Shown piece after piece: positions 36,529-45,434 of a stretch of 64,000 nt of DNA. The number at the start of each line of letters is the position of its first letter. Positions within the stretch are counted from its first letter, which is position 1. The stretch is taken from positions 62,001-126,000 of the forward strand of contig NZ_FOJP01000012.1 in assembly GCF_900111835.1 (NCBI RefSeq). The letters are read 5' to 3'. The DNA comes from Metapseudomonas otitidis (lineage in GTDB: Bacteria > Pseudomonadota > Gammaproteobacteria > Pseudomonadales > Pseudomonadaceae). The notes beneath the pieces were generated by a model, which worked only from the letters and a program-made list of their open reading frames with translations, made no database searches and was not told the origin of the DNA. The translations under genes and the position numbers were made by a program.

Positions 36529-37654
36529 CGCGGCGGGCCTCCGGGGCCGGTGCACGGCGCAGGGTCCAGCCATCGGCCACGGCCTCGCCCTCCAGGCCGG
36601 CGGGGGCCAGGGTCGCCTGCCAGTCGGCCGGCAAGGGGCTGGCGCTGCGCGCCAGGCGGATCAGGTGCAGGGCGCCATCGGCGTAGTCCAGCCCCTCCAG
36701 GCTGCCGGCCGGCAGCGCCAGGGCCAGGCCGGCCTGGCGCAGCAGGCTGTCGAAGCCGTCCGCCCCCGGCGCCTGCCCGGCCAGGCGGGCGTCGCGCTGC
36801 TGGCGGGCCTGCTGCAGCGGGTTGAGCACCACCGGCAGCTGCGGGAAGGCCTGGCGCACGCGCTCGTTCATCTGCCGGCGCAGGGTCTGGCCCTGCTCGG
36901 CGAGCTGCGCCGCGTAGAGGTTCAGGCCCAGGGTCCAGACCAGCGCCGCCAGGGCGCAGCAACCCAGGGCCCGCCCCCAGCGCGCCGTGCCGGCGTGGCG
37001 CGGGGCGGCACCGGCCGCCAGGTCGAGGGTGCCGGCCGGCCCTTGCCAGGCGGCTTCGACGGGCAGCGCGGCGACACCCTCGGGGCCGCCTGGCCCCAGC
37101 CAGTGCCAGCGGGTGGGGTCGGGCTGCTCGGCCAGGGCCAGCGCCGGCAGCGGGTGTACCCAGCCGTGGTCCGGCCCGCTGCGCGCCACCAGGTGGCCGT
37201 CCAGGCACTGGGCGCTGACCTGGCCGGGCGGCGGCAACGGCAGGAAGAACGGTGCCGGCACCAGGCGGAAGCGAACCCCCGCCAGCAGGCGTTGCAGCCG
37301 TGCCAGGGCCGGGCGTGCCAGCCAGGCCAGTTGCACCTGCCCGTCGACCTCGCGCGGGCCATGGGCCAGGTGCAGGGCATCGCGCCCTTCCAGGGCCAGG
37401 CCGTCCAGGGCACAGGCGGCAGCGGCGGCCAGGCGCGGGGCCGGCAAGGGTGGCAGCGCCACCCGCGCCAGCAGGCTGTCCTCGGGGTGCAGGCGCAGTT
37501 CCAGGGGCGCGCCGCGCAACGTGGCGGCCAGCGCCGGGAGCGCTACCGAGCAGGGCAAGGCCTGCCCGCGTGCTTCCAGCCAGAGGCCCTCCAGCACGCT
37601 GCCGGGCTCCAGCAGGCGCAGGGGCGGCAGGGCCAGGCGCAGGCGGCGCTTCAT
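36518..37654 (-). CDS. hxcY: Type II secretion protein GspL-like
   Basis: The 378-residue protein has a cytoplasmic actin-like domain (about 1-235), one membrane helix (ALGCCALAALVWTLGLNLYAA near 239-259) and a periplasmic coiled-coil plus ferredoxin-like domain. It would anchor the GspE ATPase to the membrane. Composition is extremely Ala/Leu/Arg/Pro rich. It starts in an ATGA overlap with the hxcX stop. Confidence 0.85.
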   Translation of the reverse strand: MKRRLRLALPPLRLLEPGSVLEGLWLEARGQALPCSVALPALAATLRGAPLELRLHPEDSLLARVALPPLPAPRLAAAAACALDGLALEGRDALHLAHGPREVDGQVQLAWLARPALARLQRLLAGVRFRLVPAPFFLPLPPPGQVSAQCLDGHLVARSGPDHGWVHPLPALALAEQPDPTRWHWLGPGGPEGVAALPVEAAWQGPAGTLDLAAGAAPRHAGTARWGRALGCCALAALVWTLGLNLYAAQLAEQGQTLRRQMNERVRQAFPQLPVVLNPLQQARQQRDARLAGQAPGADGFDSLLRQAGLALALPAGSLEGLDYADGALHLIRLARSASPLPADWQATLAPAGLEGEAVADGWTLRRAPAPEARRDEP

Positions 37655-38514
37655 GCGCCCACCCGCGACCAGACCACCCGCGCCGCGCCGTCCTCGGGGC
37701 GGAACAGCAAGGCCTCCAGCGGCCACTGGCGGCTGCCGACGCGAACCTGGCCCTGCAGGCGGAACCATTCGCTGGTGATGCCCAGGCGCACCTGCTCGGT
37801 GTCCAGCTGTGGCAGGCGCAGGCGATTGAGCAAGTCGCCGCTGTTGATGAAGCCCTGGCCCCGGTCGCGCTCGGCCACCAGGGCGCGGGCCCGCTCCAGG
37901 CCGAGGCCGGGCACCCGCGCGGCGATCACTTCGGCCGGCGCGGTGTTGCCGTTCACCCAGCCGGGCAGCGGCAGCACGGTGACGAAGGGCGCCAGCCGCG
38001 CCAGGGCACGGGGCTCCACCCCCGGCGCGCTGGCCAGGTCCTCCAGGCTGCGCGGGCGCGGCAGGCGGGCCTCGCCGTAGGCGGCCAGCAGGCGCTGTTC
38101 CAGGGCGGCGAGGGTCGCCGGGGCGACGCCGAGGCTGGCCCCCAGGCGCCGGAAGGCGGCCTGCTCCAGCGGGTCGAGCTGGCCCTCGTGCACCAGGCTG
38201 GCGAGGTTGAACAGGCCCTGCTCGTCCAGCAGGCGCCCGTCGAAGGCGGCGCTGTCGGTCACCGGCAGCTGCCAGCCACGGGCCCAGCCCTGGTCCAGGC
38301 GCGTGGCCGGGTCCTGCTGCCAGGCCTGGCGCAGGCGCTGCAGGCCGAAGGCCGTGGCGCTGCGGGCCACCCACTGGGCCGCCTGGCGCTCGCCCTCACC
38401 TTCCGCCAGGCGCACCAGCCGTGCCTGGCGGGCCAGCAGGCCGGCGGCGATCACCGCCACCAGCGCCGCCACCAGCAGCGCGCTGATCACCGCCATGCCC
38501 CGTTGCCGGTCCAC
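37651..38514 (-). CDS. hxcX: Minor pseudopilin GspK
   Basis: The 287-residue protein begins with a prepilin peptide: DRQRG then MAVISALLVAALVAVIAAGLLA, with cleavage after Gly6. As usual for GspK, position 5 of the mature helix is not Glu. The large C-terminal domain contains the SAM-like helix-hairpin elements (TAPAEVIAARVPGLGLERARAL). GTG at 38514 is the only start that gives a proper prepilin N-terminus; it lies 2 nt after the hxcT stop. It caps the pseudopilus tip. Confidence 0.88.
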   Translation of the reverse strand: MDRQRGMAVISALLVAALVAVIAAGLLARQARLVRLAEGEGERQAAQWVARSATAFGLQRLRQAWQQDPATRLDQGWARGWQLPVTDSAAFDGRLLDEQGLFNLASLVHEGQLDPLEQAAFRRLGASLGVAPATLAALEQRLLAAYGEARLPRPRSLEDLASAPGVEPRALARLAPFVTVLPLPGWVNGNTAPAEVIAARVPGLGLERARALVAERDRGQGFINSGDLLNRLRLPQLDTEQVRLGITSEWFRLQGQVRVGSRQWPLEALLFRPEDGAARVVWSRVGA

Positions 38515-38516
38515 AT

Positions 38517-38945
38517 TCAGAGCTGCCAGGAGCCGATGTCGGCGTTCACGCCCTCGCCTTCGGGCTGGCCGTCGGCGCCCAGGGAGAACACGTCCACTTC
38601 GCCGTTGGCGCCCGGGTTGAGGTACTGGTAGGGCCGGCCCCAGGGGTCGTTGGGCAGGCGTTCGAGGTAGGCGCGCCAATTGCTCGTGGCGGCGTCGGCA
38701 GGCTTTTCCACCAGCACCTTGAGGCCCTGGGCCTGGCTGGGGTAGCGGCCCTGGTCGAGGCGGTAGAGCTTGAGGGCCTGCATCAGCCCGGCGATGTCCT
38801 GGCGGGCGGCAGTGGCGCGGGCCTGGTCCGGCCGGTCGAGCACCTTGGGCACCACCATCGCGGCAAGGATCCCGAGGATCACCACCACCACCATGATCTC
38901 GATGAGGGTGAAGCCTCGCTGGGAGGCCAGGCGCACGCCATCCAT
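38517..38945 (-). CDS. hxcT: Major pseudopilin GspG
   Basis: The 142-residue prepilin has ASQRG-FTLIEIMVVVVILGILAA with cleavage after Gly11 and Glu5 of the mature helix. The C-terminal domain has the GspG pattern YRLDQGRYPSQAQGL, DPWGRPYQYLNPG and a calcium-loop-like VDVFSLGADGQPEGEG. It is the main subunit of the periplasmic pseudopilus. ATG at 38945 has a GGAGTAA box. It leads the leftward operon hxcTXYZQRS. Confidence 0.95.
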   Translation of the reverse strand: MDGVRLASQRGFTLIEIMVVVVILGILAAMVVPKVLDRPDQARATAARQDIAGLMQALKLYRLDQGRYPSQAQGLKVLVEKPADAATSNWRAYLERLPNDPWGRPYQYLNPGANGEVDVFSLGADGQPEGEGVNADIGSWQL

Positions 38946-39190
38946 ATCCGTTACTCCTCGCTGCAGTCCTTGCCGGTCGGCGGGCTCTCGCCCGATCAGA
39001 TGCAGCGGATTGTTCCAAGCGGATATGTCAGACCGATTGAAAATCCTCGGGAGCTTGGCGGCCCCGGCGGCCCTGGGATGCGGCTCCCGAGGCTGTGCCT
39101 GGCGCCCGGGGGCGGCCTCCTCCTGAGCATTGGTCGCCGTTTCGTCAGCTGCCCCGGCTAGGGTCGCGGACACAGCCTGGAGAACGCGCG
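38946..39190. other. Divergent intergenic region hxcT/hxcV
   Basis: This 245-nt gap separates leftward hxcT from rightward hxcV. The minus strand shows one CTGACAT half-site of Pho-box type near 39025, but no second half at the proper spacing. No gene is seen. Confidence 0.4.
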
Positions 39191-39583
39191 ATGACCCGAT
39201 TCCACCGCCGCCACGCGGCCGGCTTCACCCTGGTGGAAGTGCTGGTGGCCCTGGCCATCGTCGCCGTGGCCATGTCGGCTGCGGTGCGCGCCGCCGGGGT
39301 GGCGACCCAGGGCAGCGGCCTGCTGCGGGACCGTTCGCTGGCGCTGCTGGCGGCCCGCAGTGAACTGGCCGAGGCGCAGTTGCAGGGCCGCCTGCGCGGC
39401 GGCCGCGAAGTGCGCGACTGCGACCAGGGCCGGCTGCGCCTGGCGTGCGTGCGCGAGGTGACGCGGGACGGCGAGCTGTTCAGCCTGCGCCTGGAGGTCC
39501 ACCCCCGGGACGCCGACGGGCCGCCCTTGGTCCGCCTGAACGCCCGCCTGCCGGCGCAGGACGCCGGGGCGGTGCGCCCATGA
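39191..39583 (+). CDS. hxcV: Minor pseudopilin GspI
   Basis: The 130-residue prepilin starts MTRFHRRHAAG with cleavage before FTLVEVLVALAIVAVAMSAAV. The C-terminal part carries the GspI-like SELAEAQLQGRL segment and a Cys pair (RDCDQGRLRLAC). With GspH, J and K it forms the pseudopilus tip. It lies alone on the plus strand, facing hxcP. Confidence 0.88.
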   Translation: MTRFHRRHAAGFTLVEVLVALAIVAVAMSAAVRAAGVATQGSGLLRDRSLALLAARSELAEAQLQGRLRGGREVRDCDQGRLRLACVREVTRDGELFSLRLEVHPRDADGPPLVRLNARLPAQDAGAVRP

Positions 39584-39588
39584 GGCGC

Positions 39589-40014
39589 TCAGCGCAGGTC
39601 CGGCAGCTCCGGCCCCTGGGCCAGGCGCGGAATGGCCAGGCGCTCGCGGCGCTCGCCCCGGCGGATGACCACGGCATCGGGCTCGATGGCCTCCAGCCAC
39701 ACCCCCTCGGCCAGCGGCTCGCCGACCAGGAACGGCTGCGGGCTGCTGCCGTCCACGGCGAGGATCGCCACCCGCCCGCGCGGGCCGGCGAACAGCCCGG
39801 TCACCTTCAGGGTGATGCTGTCGCTGCGCCGGGCGAACCAGCGGGCCGGCTGTTCCGGCACCGCCACCTGCACGGCCGTGGTGCTGCTGGCGCGGGCCTC
39901 CAGGGGCGGCGGGTCGCTCAGCAGCAGGTACCAGGTGGCCAGCCCCGCCAGGGTGGCGAGGATGGCGGCGCCCTGCACCAGGGCGGCGGGGTCGGGTCGG
40001 CGGGTCCAGTGCAT
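39589..40014 (-). CDS. hxcP: Type II secretion inner-membrane protein GspC-like
   Basis: The 141-residue protein has an N-terminal membrane helix (LVQGAAILATLAGLATWYLLL near 12-32) and a homology-region domain (SDSITLKVTGLFAGPRGRVAILAVDG) that would bind the secretin N0 domain. It is only about half the length of Xcp-type GspC and lacks a PDZ or coiled-coil domain. It lies head to head with hxcU and tail to tail with hxcV. Confidence 0.85.
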   Translation of the reverse strand: MHWTRRPDPAALVQGAAILATLAGLATWYLLLSDPPPLEARASSTTAVQVAVPEQPARWFARRSDSITLKVTGLFAGPRGRVAILAVDGSSPQPFLVGEPLAEGVWLEAIEPDAVVIRRGERRERLAIPRLAQGPELPDLR

Positions 40015-40071
40015 GGGGCGGTCCTCCCTGAGGTCAGGCAGCCGACCCTAGCAGGCGATCTTCACGGTTTT

Positions 40072-40509
40072 GTGTCACGGGCTCGGGGTTTCACCCTGGT
40101 GGAGCTGATGGTGGTGCTGGTGGTGATCGGTATTGCCAGCGCCGCCGTGGGGTTGAGCATCCGCCCCGACCCGGCGCGCCTGCTGCGGGACGAGGCGCGG
40201 CGCCTGGTGCTGTTGCTGCAGGTGGCCCAGGACGAGGCCCGCAGCAGCGGCGAGGTGATCGCCTGGGAAGCGGACGAGCGCGGCTACCGCTTCCGCCGCC
40301 TGGGTGCGTCGGCCGGCAGTGCCCTGGACGGCGATGCCACGCTGCGCCCGCGCTCCTGGCAACTGGCCGGCGCGCGGGTGCAGGCGACCCCGACCCGGCT
40401 GCTGCTGGACGCCGAATGGCTGGGCAGCCCGGCACGGGTGGAACTCTCCGACGGGCTGAACCGGGTCGCCCTGGTGCGCGGCGCCGACGGCCGCCTGGAG
40501 CTGGAGTGA
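40072..40509 (+). CDS. hxcU: Minor pseudopilin GspH
   Basis: The 145-residue prepilin starts SRARG-FTLVELMVVLVVIGIASAA, cleaved after Gly6. GTG at 40072 is chosen because it gives the normal short prepilin leader; the frame is open upstream but no ATG with a ribosome binding site is near. The body has the GspH pattern DEARRLVLLLQVAQDEARSSG. Its stop overlaps the hxcW start (TGATG). Confidence 0.85.
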   Translation: MSRARGFTLVELMVVLVVIGIASAAVGLSIRPDPARLLRDEARRLVLLLQVAQDEARSSGEVIAWEADERGYRFRRLGASAGSALDGDATLRPRSWQLAGARVQATPTRLLLDAEWLGSPARVELSDGLNRVALVRGADGRLELE

Positions 40510-41117
40510 TGGCGCGCCAGCGGGGTTTCACCCTGATCGAGGTGATGGTGGCGATCCTGCTGATGGCGGTGGTGGCGCTGATCGCCTGGCGCGGCCTGGA
40601 CAGCGTCAGCCGCGCCGACGAGCACCTGCGCCTGGCCACGGAGCGGGACGACGCCCTGCTGCGGGCACTGAACCAGCTGCAGCGGGACCTGGACCAGCGC
40701 GCCGGGGTGGAGCTGGAACCCCCGCGCCGGGCCGACGACCCGCCGCCCCCCGCCGAGCACCTGGCGGCGGTGCAGGTGCGCGGCGGCGGCCAGCTGCCCA
40801 CCCGCCTGGAGCTGGTGCGCCGCGCCCCCGGCCAGCCCGGCGCCCTGCAACGGGTGCGCTGGTGGGTGGAAGGCGGCGTGCTGCGGCGCGCCACCTCCGC
40901 CCCGGCACAACGCTACCCGCTGCCGCCCCTGGGGCGCGCGGTGACGGTGCTGGAAGGCATCGGCGACTTCCAGCTGCGCACCTGGGCCGAGGGCAGCGGC
41001 TGGCACGCCCTGGCCGGTACGCCGGTGCGCAATCCCCGGGGCCTGGAACTGCGCTTCAGCCGCAAAACGCCCCAGGGGCGCGAGCGCTACCGCCAGGTGT
41101 TCGGCCCGCTGGACTGA
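40509..41117 (+). CDS. hxcW: Minor pseudopilin GspJ
   Basis: The 202-residue prepilin starts MARQRG-FTLIEVMVAILLMAVVAL. The body has GspJ features (LNQLQRDLDQR, LRRATSAPAQRYPL, PRGLELRFSRK). Start overlaps the hxcU stop by 1 nt. It completes the four-protein tip (GspH-I-J-K). No GspO prepilin peptidase is in the locus, so PilD elsewhere must process these leaders. Confidence 0.9.
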   Translation: MARQRGFTLIEVMVAILLMAVVALIAWRGLDSVSRADEHLRLATERDDALLRALNQLQRDLDQRAGVELEPPRRADDPPPPAEHLAAVQVRGGGQLPTRLELVRRAPGQPGALQRVRWWVEGGVLRRATSAPAQRYPLPPLGRAVTVLEGIGDFQLRTWAEGSGWHALAGTPVRNPRGLELRFSRKTPQGRERYRQVFGPLD

Positions 41118-41227
41118 GCCGCCCGCCCGGGCAGAAAACCTGAACCCCACCGCCCTGCCCCAGTCGGACTCATCAGGTGGCCGGGCACGACCCCGGCCGG
41201 TCCCGGAGCCAGACAGGAGCAGCCAGC

Positions 41228-42508
41228 ATGAAGGCCGTGGTTTTCCATGACGTGGGCGACATCCGCCTGGAGGATGTGCCCGAACCCACCTTGCAGGCCC
41301 CGACCGACGCCATCATCCGCCTCACGGCCTCGGCCATCTGCGGCACCGACCTGCATTTCGTGCGCGGCAGCGTCAGCGGCATGGTCAAGGGCACCATCCT
41401 CGGCCACGAGGGCGTCGGCATCGTCGAGGCCCTGGGGGACGACGTGCGCAACCTGCAGGTGGGCGACCGGGTGGTGGTGCCCTCCACCATCGCCTGCGGC
41501 AACTGCAGCTACTGCCGGGCCGGCTACTACGCCCAGTGCGACGTCGCCAACCCCAACGGCAAGGAGGCCGGCACCGCCTTCTACGGCGGCCCCGCCGCCA
41601 CCGGCCCGTTCCACGGGCTGCAGGCGGAGAAGGCACGCATCCCCCACGCCAACATCGGCCTGGTGCGCCTGCCCAGCGAGATCAGCGACGACCAGGCCAT
41701 CCTGCTGTCCGACATCTTCCCCACCGGCTACTTCGGCGCCGAGATGGCCGAGATCACCCCCGGCGACACCGTGGCGGTGTTCGGCTGCGGGCCGGTGGGC
41801 CAGTTCGCCATCGCCAGCGCGTTCCTCTTCGGCGCGGCGCGGGTGTTCGCCGTGGACCACCGGCCCGACCGCCTGCGCATGGCCCGCCAGCAAGGCGCCG
41901 AGGTGATCGACTTCGACCGGGAAGACCCGGTGCAGGTGCTGCGCCGGCTCACCGACGGCATCGGCGTGGACCGCGCCATCGACGCCGTGGGCGTGGACGC
42001 CGAGCACGGGTGCGCCAGCGGCAGTGCGCAGCGCCAGGAAATGGCCGAGCTGACCCCGCGCACCCACCCGGACGGCGCCAACTGGCACCCCGGCGACGCC
42101 CCCAGCCAGGCCCTGCAATGGGCCGTGGAGGGCCTGGCCAAGGCCGGCACGCTGTCCATCATCGGCGTCTACCCGCCCCAGGCGCGGCACTTCCCCATCG
42201 GCCTGGCGATGAACAAGAACCTCACCCTGAACATGGGCAACTGCCACCACCGCAAGTACATCCCCCGGCTGATCGAACTGGTGCTGGCCAAGCGCATCGA
42301 CCCGGCGCGCATCCTCACCCAGGTCAAGCCCATGGGCGATGCCATCGAGGCGTTCAAGGCCTTCGACCGGCGCGAGGCCGGCTGGATCAAGGTGGAGCTG
42401 CATCCCCAGCGCCACGGCTCGGCCGGCCCTGCCGGCGAGGAGCAGGTGAAGGACGCCGAACAGGTGGCCGGCGCCCTGCAGCGGGCCGCCGACGACCGCC
42501 AGCGCTGA
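41228..42508 (+). CDS. Zinc-dependent dehydrogenase (formaldehyde dehydrogenase-like)
   Basis: The 426-residue MDR enzyme starts MKAVVFHDVGDIRLEDVPEP. Catalytic-zinc ligands appear in AICGTDLHFVRG and GHEGVG; structural-zinc cysteines in CGNCSYCRAGYYAQC. The cofactor motif is FGCGPVGQFA. The insertion NGKEAGTAFYGGP and total length are typical of glutathione-independent formaldehyde dehydrogenases and related hydroxymethyl enzymes. A charged 30-residue tail is unusual. GAACCC at 41142 is a promoter candidate. Confidence 0.85.
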   Translation: MKAVVFHDVGDIRLEDVPEPTLQAPTDAIIRLTASAICGTDLHFVRGSVSGMVKGTILGHEGVGIVEALGDDVRNLQVGDRVVVPSTIACGNCSYCRAGYYAQCDVANPNGKEAGTAFYGGPAATGPFHGLQAEKARIPHANIGLVRLPSEISDDQAILLSDIFPTGYFGAEMAEITPGDTVAVFGCGPVGQFAIASAFLFGAARVFAVDHRPDRLRMARQQGAEVIDFDREDPVQVLRRLTDGIGVDRAIDAVGVDAEHGCASGSAQRQEMAELTPRTHPDGANWHPGDAPSQALQWAVEGLAKAGTLSIIGVYPPQARHFPIGLAMNKNLTLNMGNCHHRKYIPRLIELVLAKRIDPARILTQVKPMGDAIEAFKAFDRREAGWIKVELHPQRHGSAGPAGEEQVKDAEQVAGALQRAADDRQR

Positions 42509-42520
42509 CGGGGGACGCCC

Positions 42521-43444
42521 ATGGCTTGCGTACGCATCGGCATATCCGGCTGGCGCTATGCCCCCTGGCGGGGCGACTTCTACCCCGAGGGGCTGGCGCA
42601 AAAGCGCGAGCTGGCCTTCGCCGCCCGCGCCGTCGGCAGCATCGAGATCAACGGCAGCTTCTACGCCCTGCAGACCCCGGAGCGCTATGCGGACTGGGCC
42701 GCCCAGACGCCGGAGGGCTTCGTCTTCAGCGTCAAGGCACCGCGCTTCATCACCCATGTGCGGCGGTTGCGCGACATCGAGGCACCGCTGGCCAACTTCA
42801 TGGCCTCGGGCCTGTTGCGCCTGGGGCCCCGGCTGGGCGCCCTGCTCTGGCAGTTCCCGCCCAGCTTCCGCTTCGATGCCGAGCGCTTCGAGGCCTTCCT
42901 GGCGCAGTTGCCCCACGACGGCGAGCAGGCCCTGGCGCTGGCCCGACAGTGCGAGCCGCGCATGCACCGCGAGGGCTACCTGGACCTGGCGCCGGGCACC
43001 CGCCTGCGCCATGCGGTGGAGATCCGCCACGAGAGCTTCCGCAGCCCTGCCTTCATCGAGCTGCTGCGCCGCCACGGGGTGGCGCTGGTGGTGGCGGACA
43101 CCGCCGGCAAGTGGCCGCTGCTGGAGGACCTGACCACCGACTTCGTCTACCTGCGCCTGCACGGTGACAAGGCGCTCTACGCCAGCGGCTACAGCGAGGA
43201 GGCCCTGGAGGCCTGGCAACGGCGCATCGAGGCCTGGCAGCGGGGCCGGCAGGTGCCCGATGCGCGCCTGGCCGAGCCCGACCAGCTCGCCGAGGGCGGC
43301 TCCCGGGACGTCTATTGCTACTTCGACAACGACCTGAAGGTGCGCGCGCCCTACGACGCCCGCCGCCTGCTGGAACGCCTGGGGCTGGACCGGGATCTGG
43401 CGGTGCGCCCGGGCCAGCCGCCGGCCGAGGGGGTGCTGCCATGA
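42521..43444 (+). CDS. DUF72 (YecE-like) protein
   Basis: The 307-residue protein has a DUF72 TIM-barrel signature: [18 protein letters not shown] at the N-terminus, [31 protein letters not shown] and FVYLRLHG. It also has [16 protein letters not shown] near the end. The function of DUF72 is unknown; the barrel resembles xylose-isomerase-like hydrolases. It precedes the ybhP-like gene with a 4-nt overlap, so it appears to belong to the lipid operon. Confidence 0.88.
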   Translation: MACVRIGISGWRYAPWRGDFYPEGLAQKRELAFAARAVGSIEINGSFYALQTPERYADWAAQTPEGFVFSVKAPRFITHVRRLRDIEAPLANFMASGLLRLGPRLGALLWQFPPSFRFDAERFEAFLAQLPHDGEQALALARQCEPRMHREGYLDLAPGTRLRHAVEIRHESFRSPAFIELLRRHGVALVVADTAGKWPLLEDLTTDFVYLRLHGDKALYASGYSEEALEAWQRRIEAWQRGRQVPDARLAEPDQLAEGGSRDVYCYFDNDLKVRAPYDARRLLERLGLDRDLAVRPGQPPAEGVLP

Positions 43445-44229
43445 GCCTGGCCCCCGGTCGCCCGTTGCCCGGGCTCGACGGCGCCGAGGCGGTGCGGCGC
43501 CTGCGGATCATCACGGTGAACACCCACAAGGGCTTCACCGCGCTGAACCGGCGCTTCATCCTCCCGGAGCTGCGCGATGCGGTGCGCACCCTGGGGGCGG
43601 ACCTGGTGTTCCTGCAGGAAGTGCTCGGCACCCACCGCCGCCACTCCCGGCGTTACCAGGACTGGCCACCCACGCCGCAATACGAGTTCCTCGCCGACAG
43701 CATGTGGGGCGCCTATGCCTATGGCCGCAACGCGGTCTACCCGGACGGTGACCACGGCAACGCGCTGCTCTCCAAGTTCCCGATCCTGCGCCACGAGAAC
43801 CTCGACGTGTCCATCGCCGGCAACGAGGAGCGCGGCCTGCTGCATTCGGTGCTGCAGGTGCCCGGGCACGACGAGGTGCACGCCATCTGCGTGCACCTCG
43901 GGCTGCGCGAGGCCCATCGCCAGCAGCAGCTGGCCCTGCTCCGCGATCGGGTGGCGGGCCTGCCTTCGGAGGCGCCGGTGATCGTGGCCGGCGATTTCAA
44001 CGACTGGCGCCAGCGCGCCGACCCGGTGCTGGCCGCCTGTGGCCTGCGCGAGGCCTTCGTCGAGGCCCATGGCGCGCCGGCGCGCAGCTTTCCCGCGCGC
44101 TGGCCGCTGTTGCCGCTGGACCGCGTGTACCTGCGCAACGCCAGCGCCCATTCCCCCCAAGTCTTGCGGCAGCGGCCGTGGTCGCACCTGTCCGATCACG
44201 CTCCGCTGCTGGTGGAGGTGCACCTGTGA
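43441..44229 (+). CDS. ybhP: Endonuclease/exonuclease/phosphatase-family protein (YbhP-like)
   Basis: The 262-residue protein has the EEP fold: ITVNTHKGF near 25-33, LVFLQEVLG with the metal-binding Glu, [12 protein letters not shown] and terminal [10 protein letters not shown] with the catalytic Asp-His. YbhP relatives precede clsB (ybhO) and ybhN in E. coli, as here. It lacks a signal peptide. The substrate may be a phosphodiester lipid head group, but this is not established. Confidence 0.85.
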   Translation: MSLAPGRPLPGLDGAEAVRRLRIITVNTHKGFTALNRRFILPELRDAVRTLGADLVFLQEVLGTHRRHSRRYQDWPPTPQYEFLADSMWGAYAYGRNAVYPDGDHGNALLSKFPILRHENLDVSIAGNEERGLLHSVLQVPGHDEVHAICVHLGLREAHRQQQLALLRDRVAGLPSEAPVIVAGDFNDWRQRADPVLAACGLREAFVEAHGAPARSFPARWPLLPLDRVYLRNASAHSPQVLRQRPWSHLSDHAPLLVEVHL

Positions 44230-45434
44230 GTTATCCATGGCGCGACGGCAACCAGGTGGAGTTGCTGATTAATGGCGAGGCCTTCTTCCCCCGCGTGTTC
44301 GAGGCCGTCGAACAGGCCCGCCACGAGGTCTTGCTGGAGACCTTCATCATCTTCGAGGACAAGGTCGGCCAGCGCCTCAAGGAGGCCCTGCTGGCCGCCG
44401 CGGCCCGGGGCGTGCGGGTGGAGGCCACGGTGGACGGCTACGGCACCGCCGACCTCGGCGAGCGCTACGTGGCCGAGCTGGCGGCCGCCGGGGTGAACCT
44501 GCGCATGTTCGACCCGCAGCCCCGGCGCTTGGGCCTGCGCACCAACCTGTTCCGCCGGCTGCACCGCAAGCTGGTGGTGGTGGACGGCGAGCTGGGCTTC
44601 ATCGGCGGCATCAATTTCGGCGCCGACCACCTGGCCGACTACGGCGAGATGGCCAAGCAGGACTACGCGGTGGCCCTGCGTGGCCCCATCGTCGCCGACC
44701 TGCACCGGGCCTGCCGCGACCTGCTGGCCCATGCGCCGGAGCCGCCCAGCCCCGTGCCGCCGCCAACGCCGCGCCAGGTGGGGAGCTCGCGCCTGCGCCT
44801 GGTGCTGCGGGACAACGCGGCCCACCGCAACGACATCGAGGAGCAGTACCTGGAGGCGCTGCGCAGCGCCCGCCAGCGCCTGGTGGTGGCCAATGCCTAT
44901 TTCTTCCCCGGCTATCGCCTGCTGCGCGAGCTGCGCAACGCTGCGCGCCGGGGGGTGAAGGTGACGCTGATCATGCAGGGCATGCCGGACATGCCCATCG
45001 TCCGCCTGTGCTCGCGGCTGCTCTACAACTACCTGCTGCGCGACGGCGTAGTGATCCACGAATACTGCCGCCGCCCGCTGCACGGCAAGGTGGCGCTGGT
45101 GGACAGCGAGTGGGCGACGGTGGGCTCCAGCAACCTCGACCCGCTGAGCCTGTCGCTGAACCTGGAGGCGAACGTGGTGATCCGCGATGCGGCGTTCAAC
45201 CGCCAGTTGCACGACCACCTCACCCAGTTGGCCCAGCAGCACTGCAAGGCGGTGACCTTGCAGCGCATCACCCGGGGCCACTGGTGGCGCGCGCCGCTGA
45301 TCTTCCTGTGCTTCCACTTCCTGCGGCACTTCCCCGCCCTCGCCGGGCTGCTGCCGGCGCATTCGCCGCGGGTCGAGCCGGTGACACCGGTGGAGCCCAA
45401 GGACGCGGTGCTGGAACAGGAGCAGGCCCGATGA
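44226..45434 (+). CDS. clsB: Cardiolipin synthase B (phospholipase D family)
   Basis: The 402-residue protein carries two HKD motifs: [19 protein letters not shown] near 116-134 and [19 protein letters not shown] near 284-302. It matches ClsB (YbhO), which makes cardiolipin from phosphatidylglycerol and phosphatidylethanolamine. GTG at 44226 overlaps the stop of the preceding gene and gives an N-terminus ([17 protein letters not shown]) typical of ClsB. It is followed with a 4-nt overlap by the YbhN-like gene. Confidence 0.9.
   Translation: MSYPWRDGNQVELLINGEAFFPRVFEAVEQARHEVLLETFIIFEDKVGQRLKEALLAAAARGVRVEATVDGYGTADLGERYVAELAAAGVNLRMFDPQPRRLGLRTNLFRRLHRKLVVVDGELGFIGGINFGADHLADYGEMAKQDYAVALRGPIVADLHRACRDLLAHAPEPPSPVPPPTPRQVGSSRLRLVLRDNAAHRNDIEEQYLEALRSARQRLVVANAYFFPGYRLLRELRNAARRGVKVTLIMQGMPDMPIVRLCSRLLYNYLLRDGVVIHEYCRRPLHGKVALVDSEWATVGSSNLDPLSLSLNLEANVVIRDAAFNRQLHDHLTQLAQQHCKAVTLQRITRGHWWRAPLIFLCFHFLRHFPALAGLLPAHSPRVEPVTPVEPKDAVLEQEQAR

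Noticed and set aside
37252-38631. Long rightward frames across the hxc genes
   Set aside because: They mirror the leftward hxcX/hxcY/hxcT genes, are Ala/Gly/Arg-rich and have no domain; high GC content produces such open frames.
39000-39060. Possible Pho box upstream of hxcT
   Set aside because: Only one CTGACAT half-site is visible; the second half at 11-nt spacing is missing.
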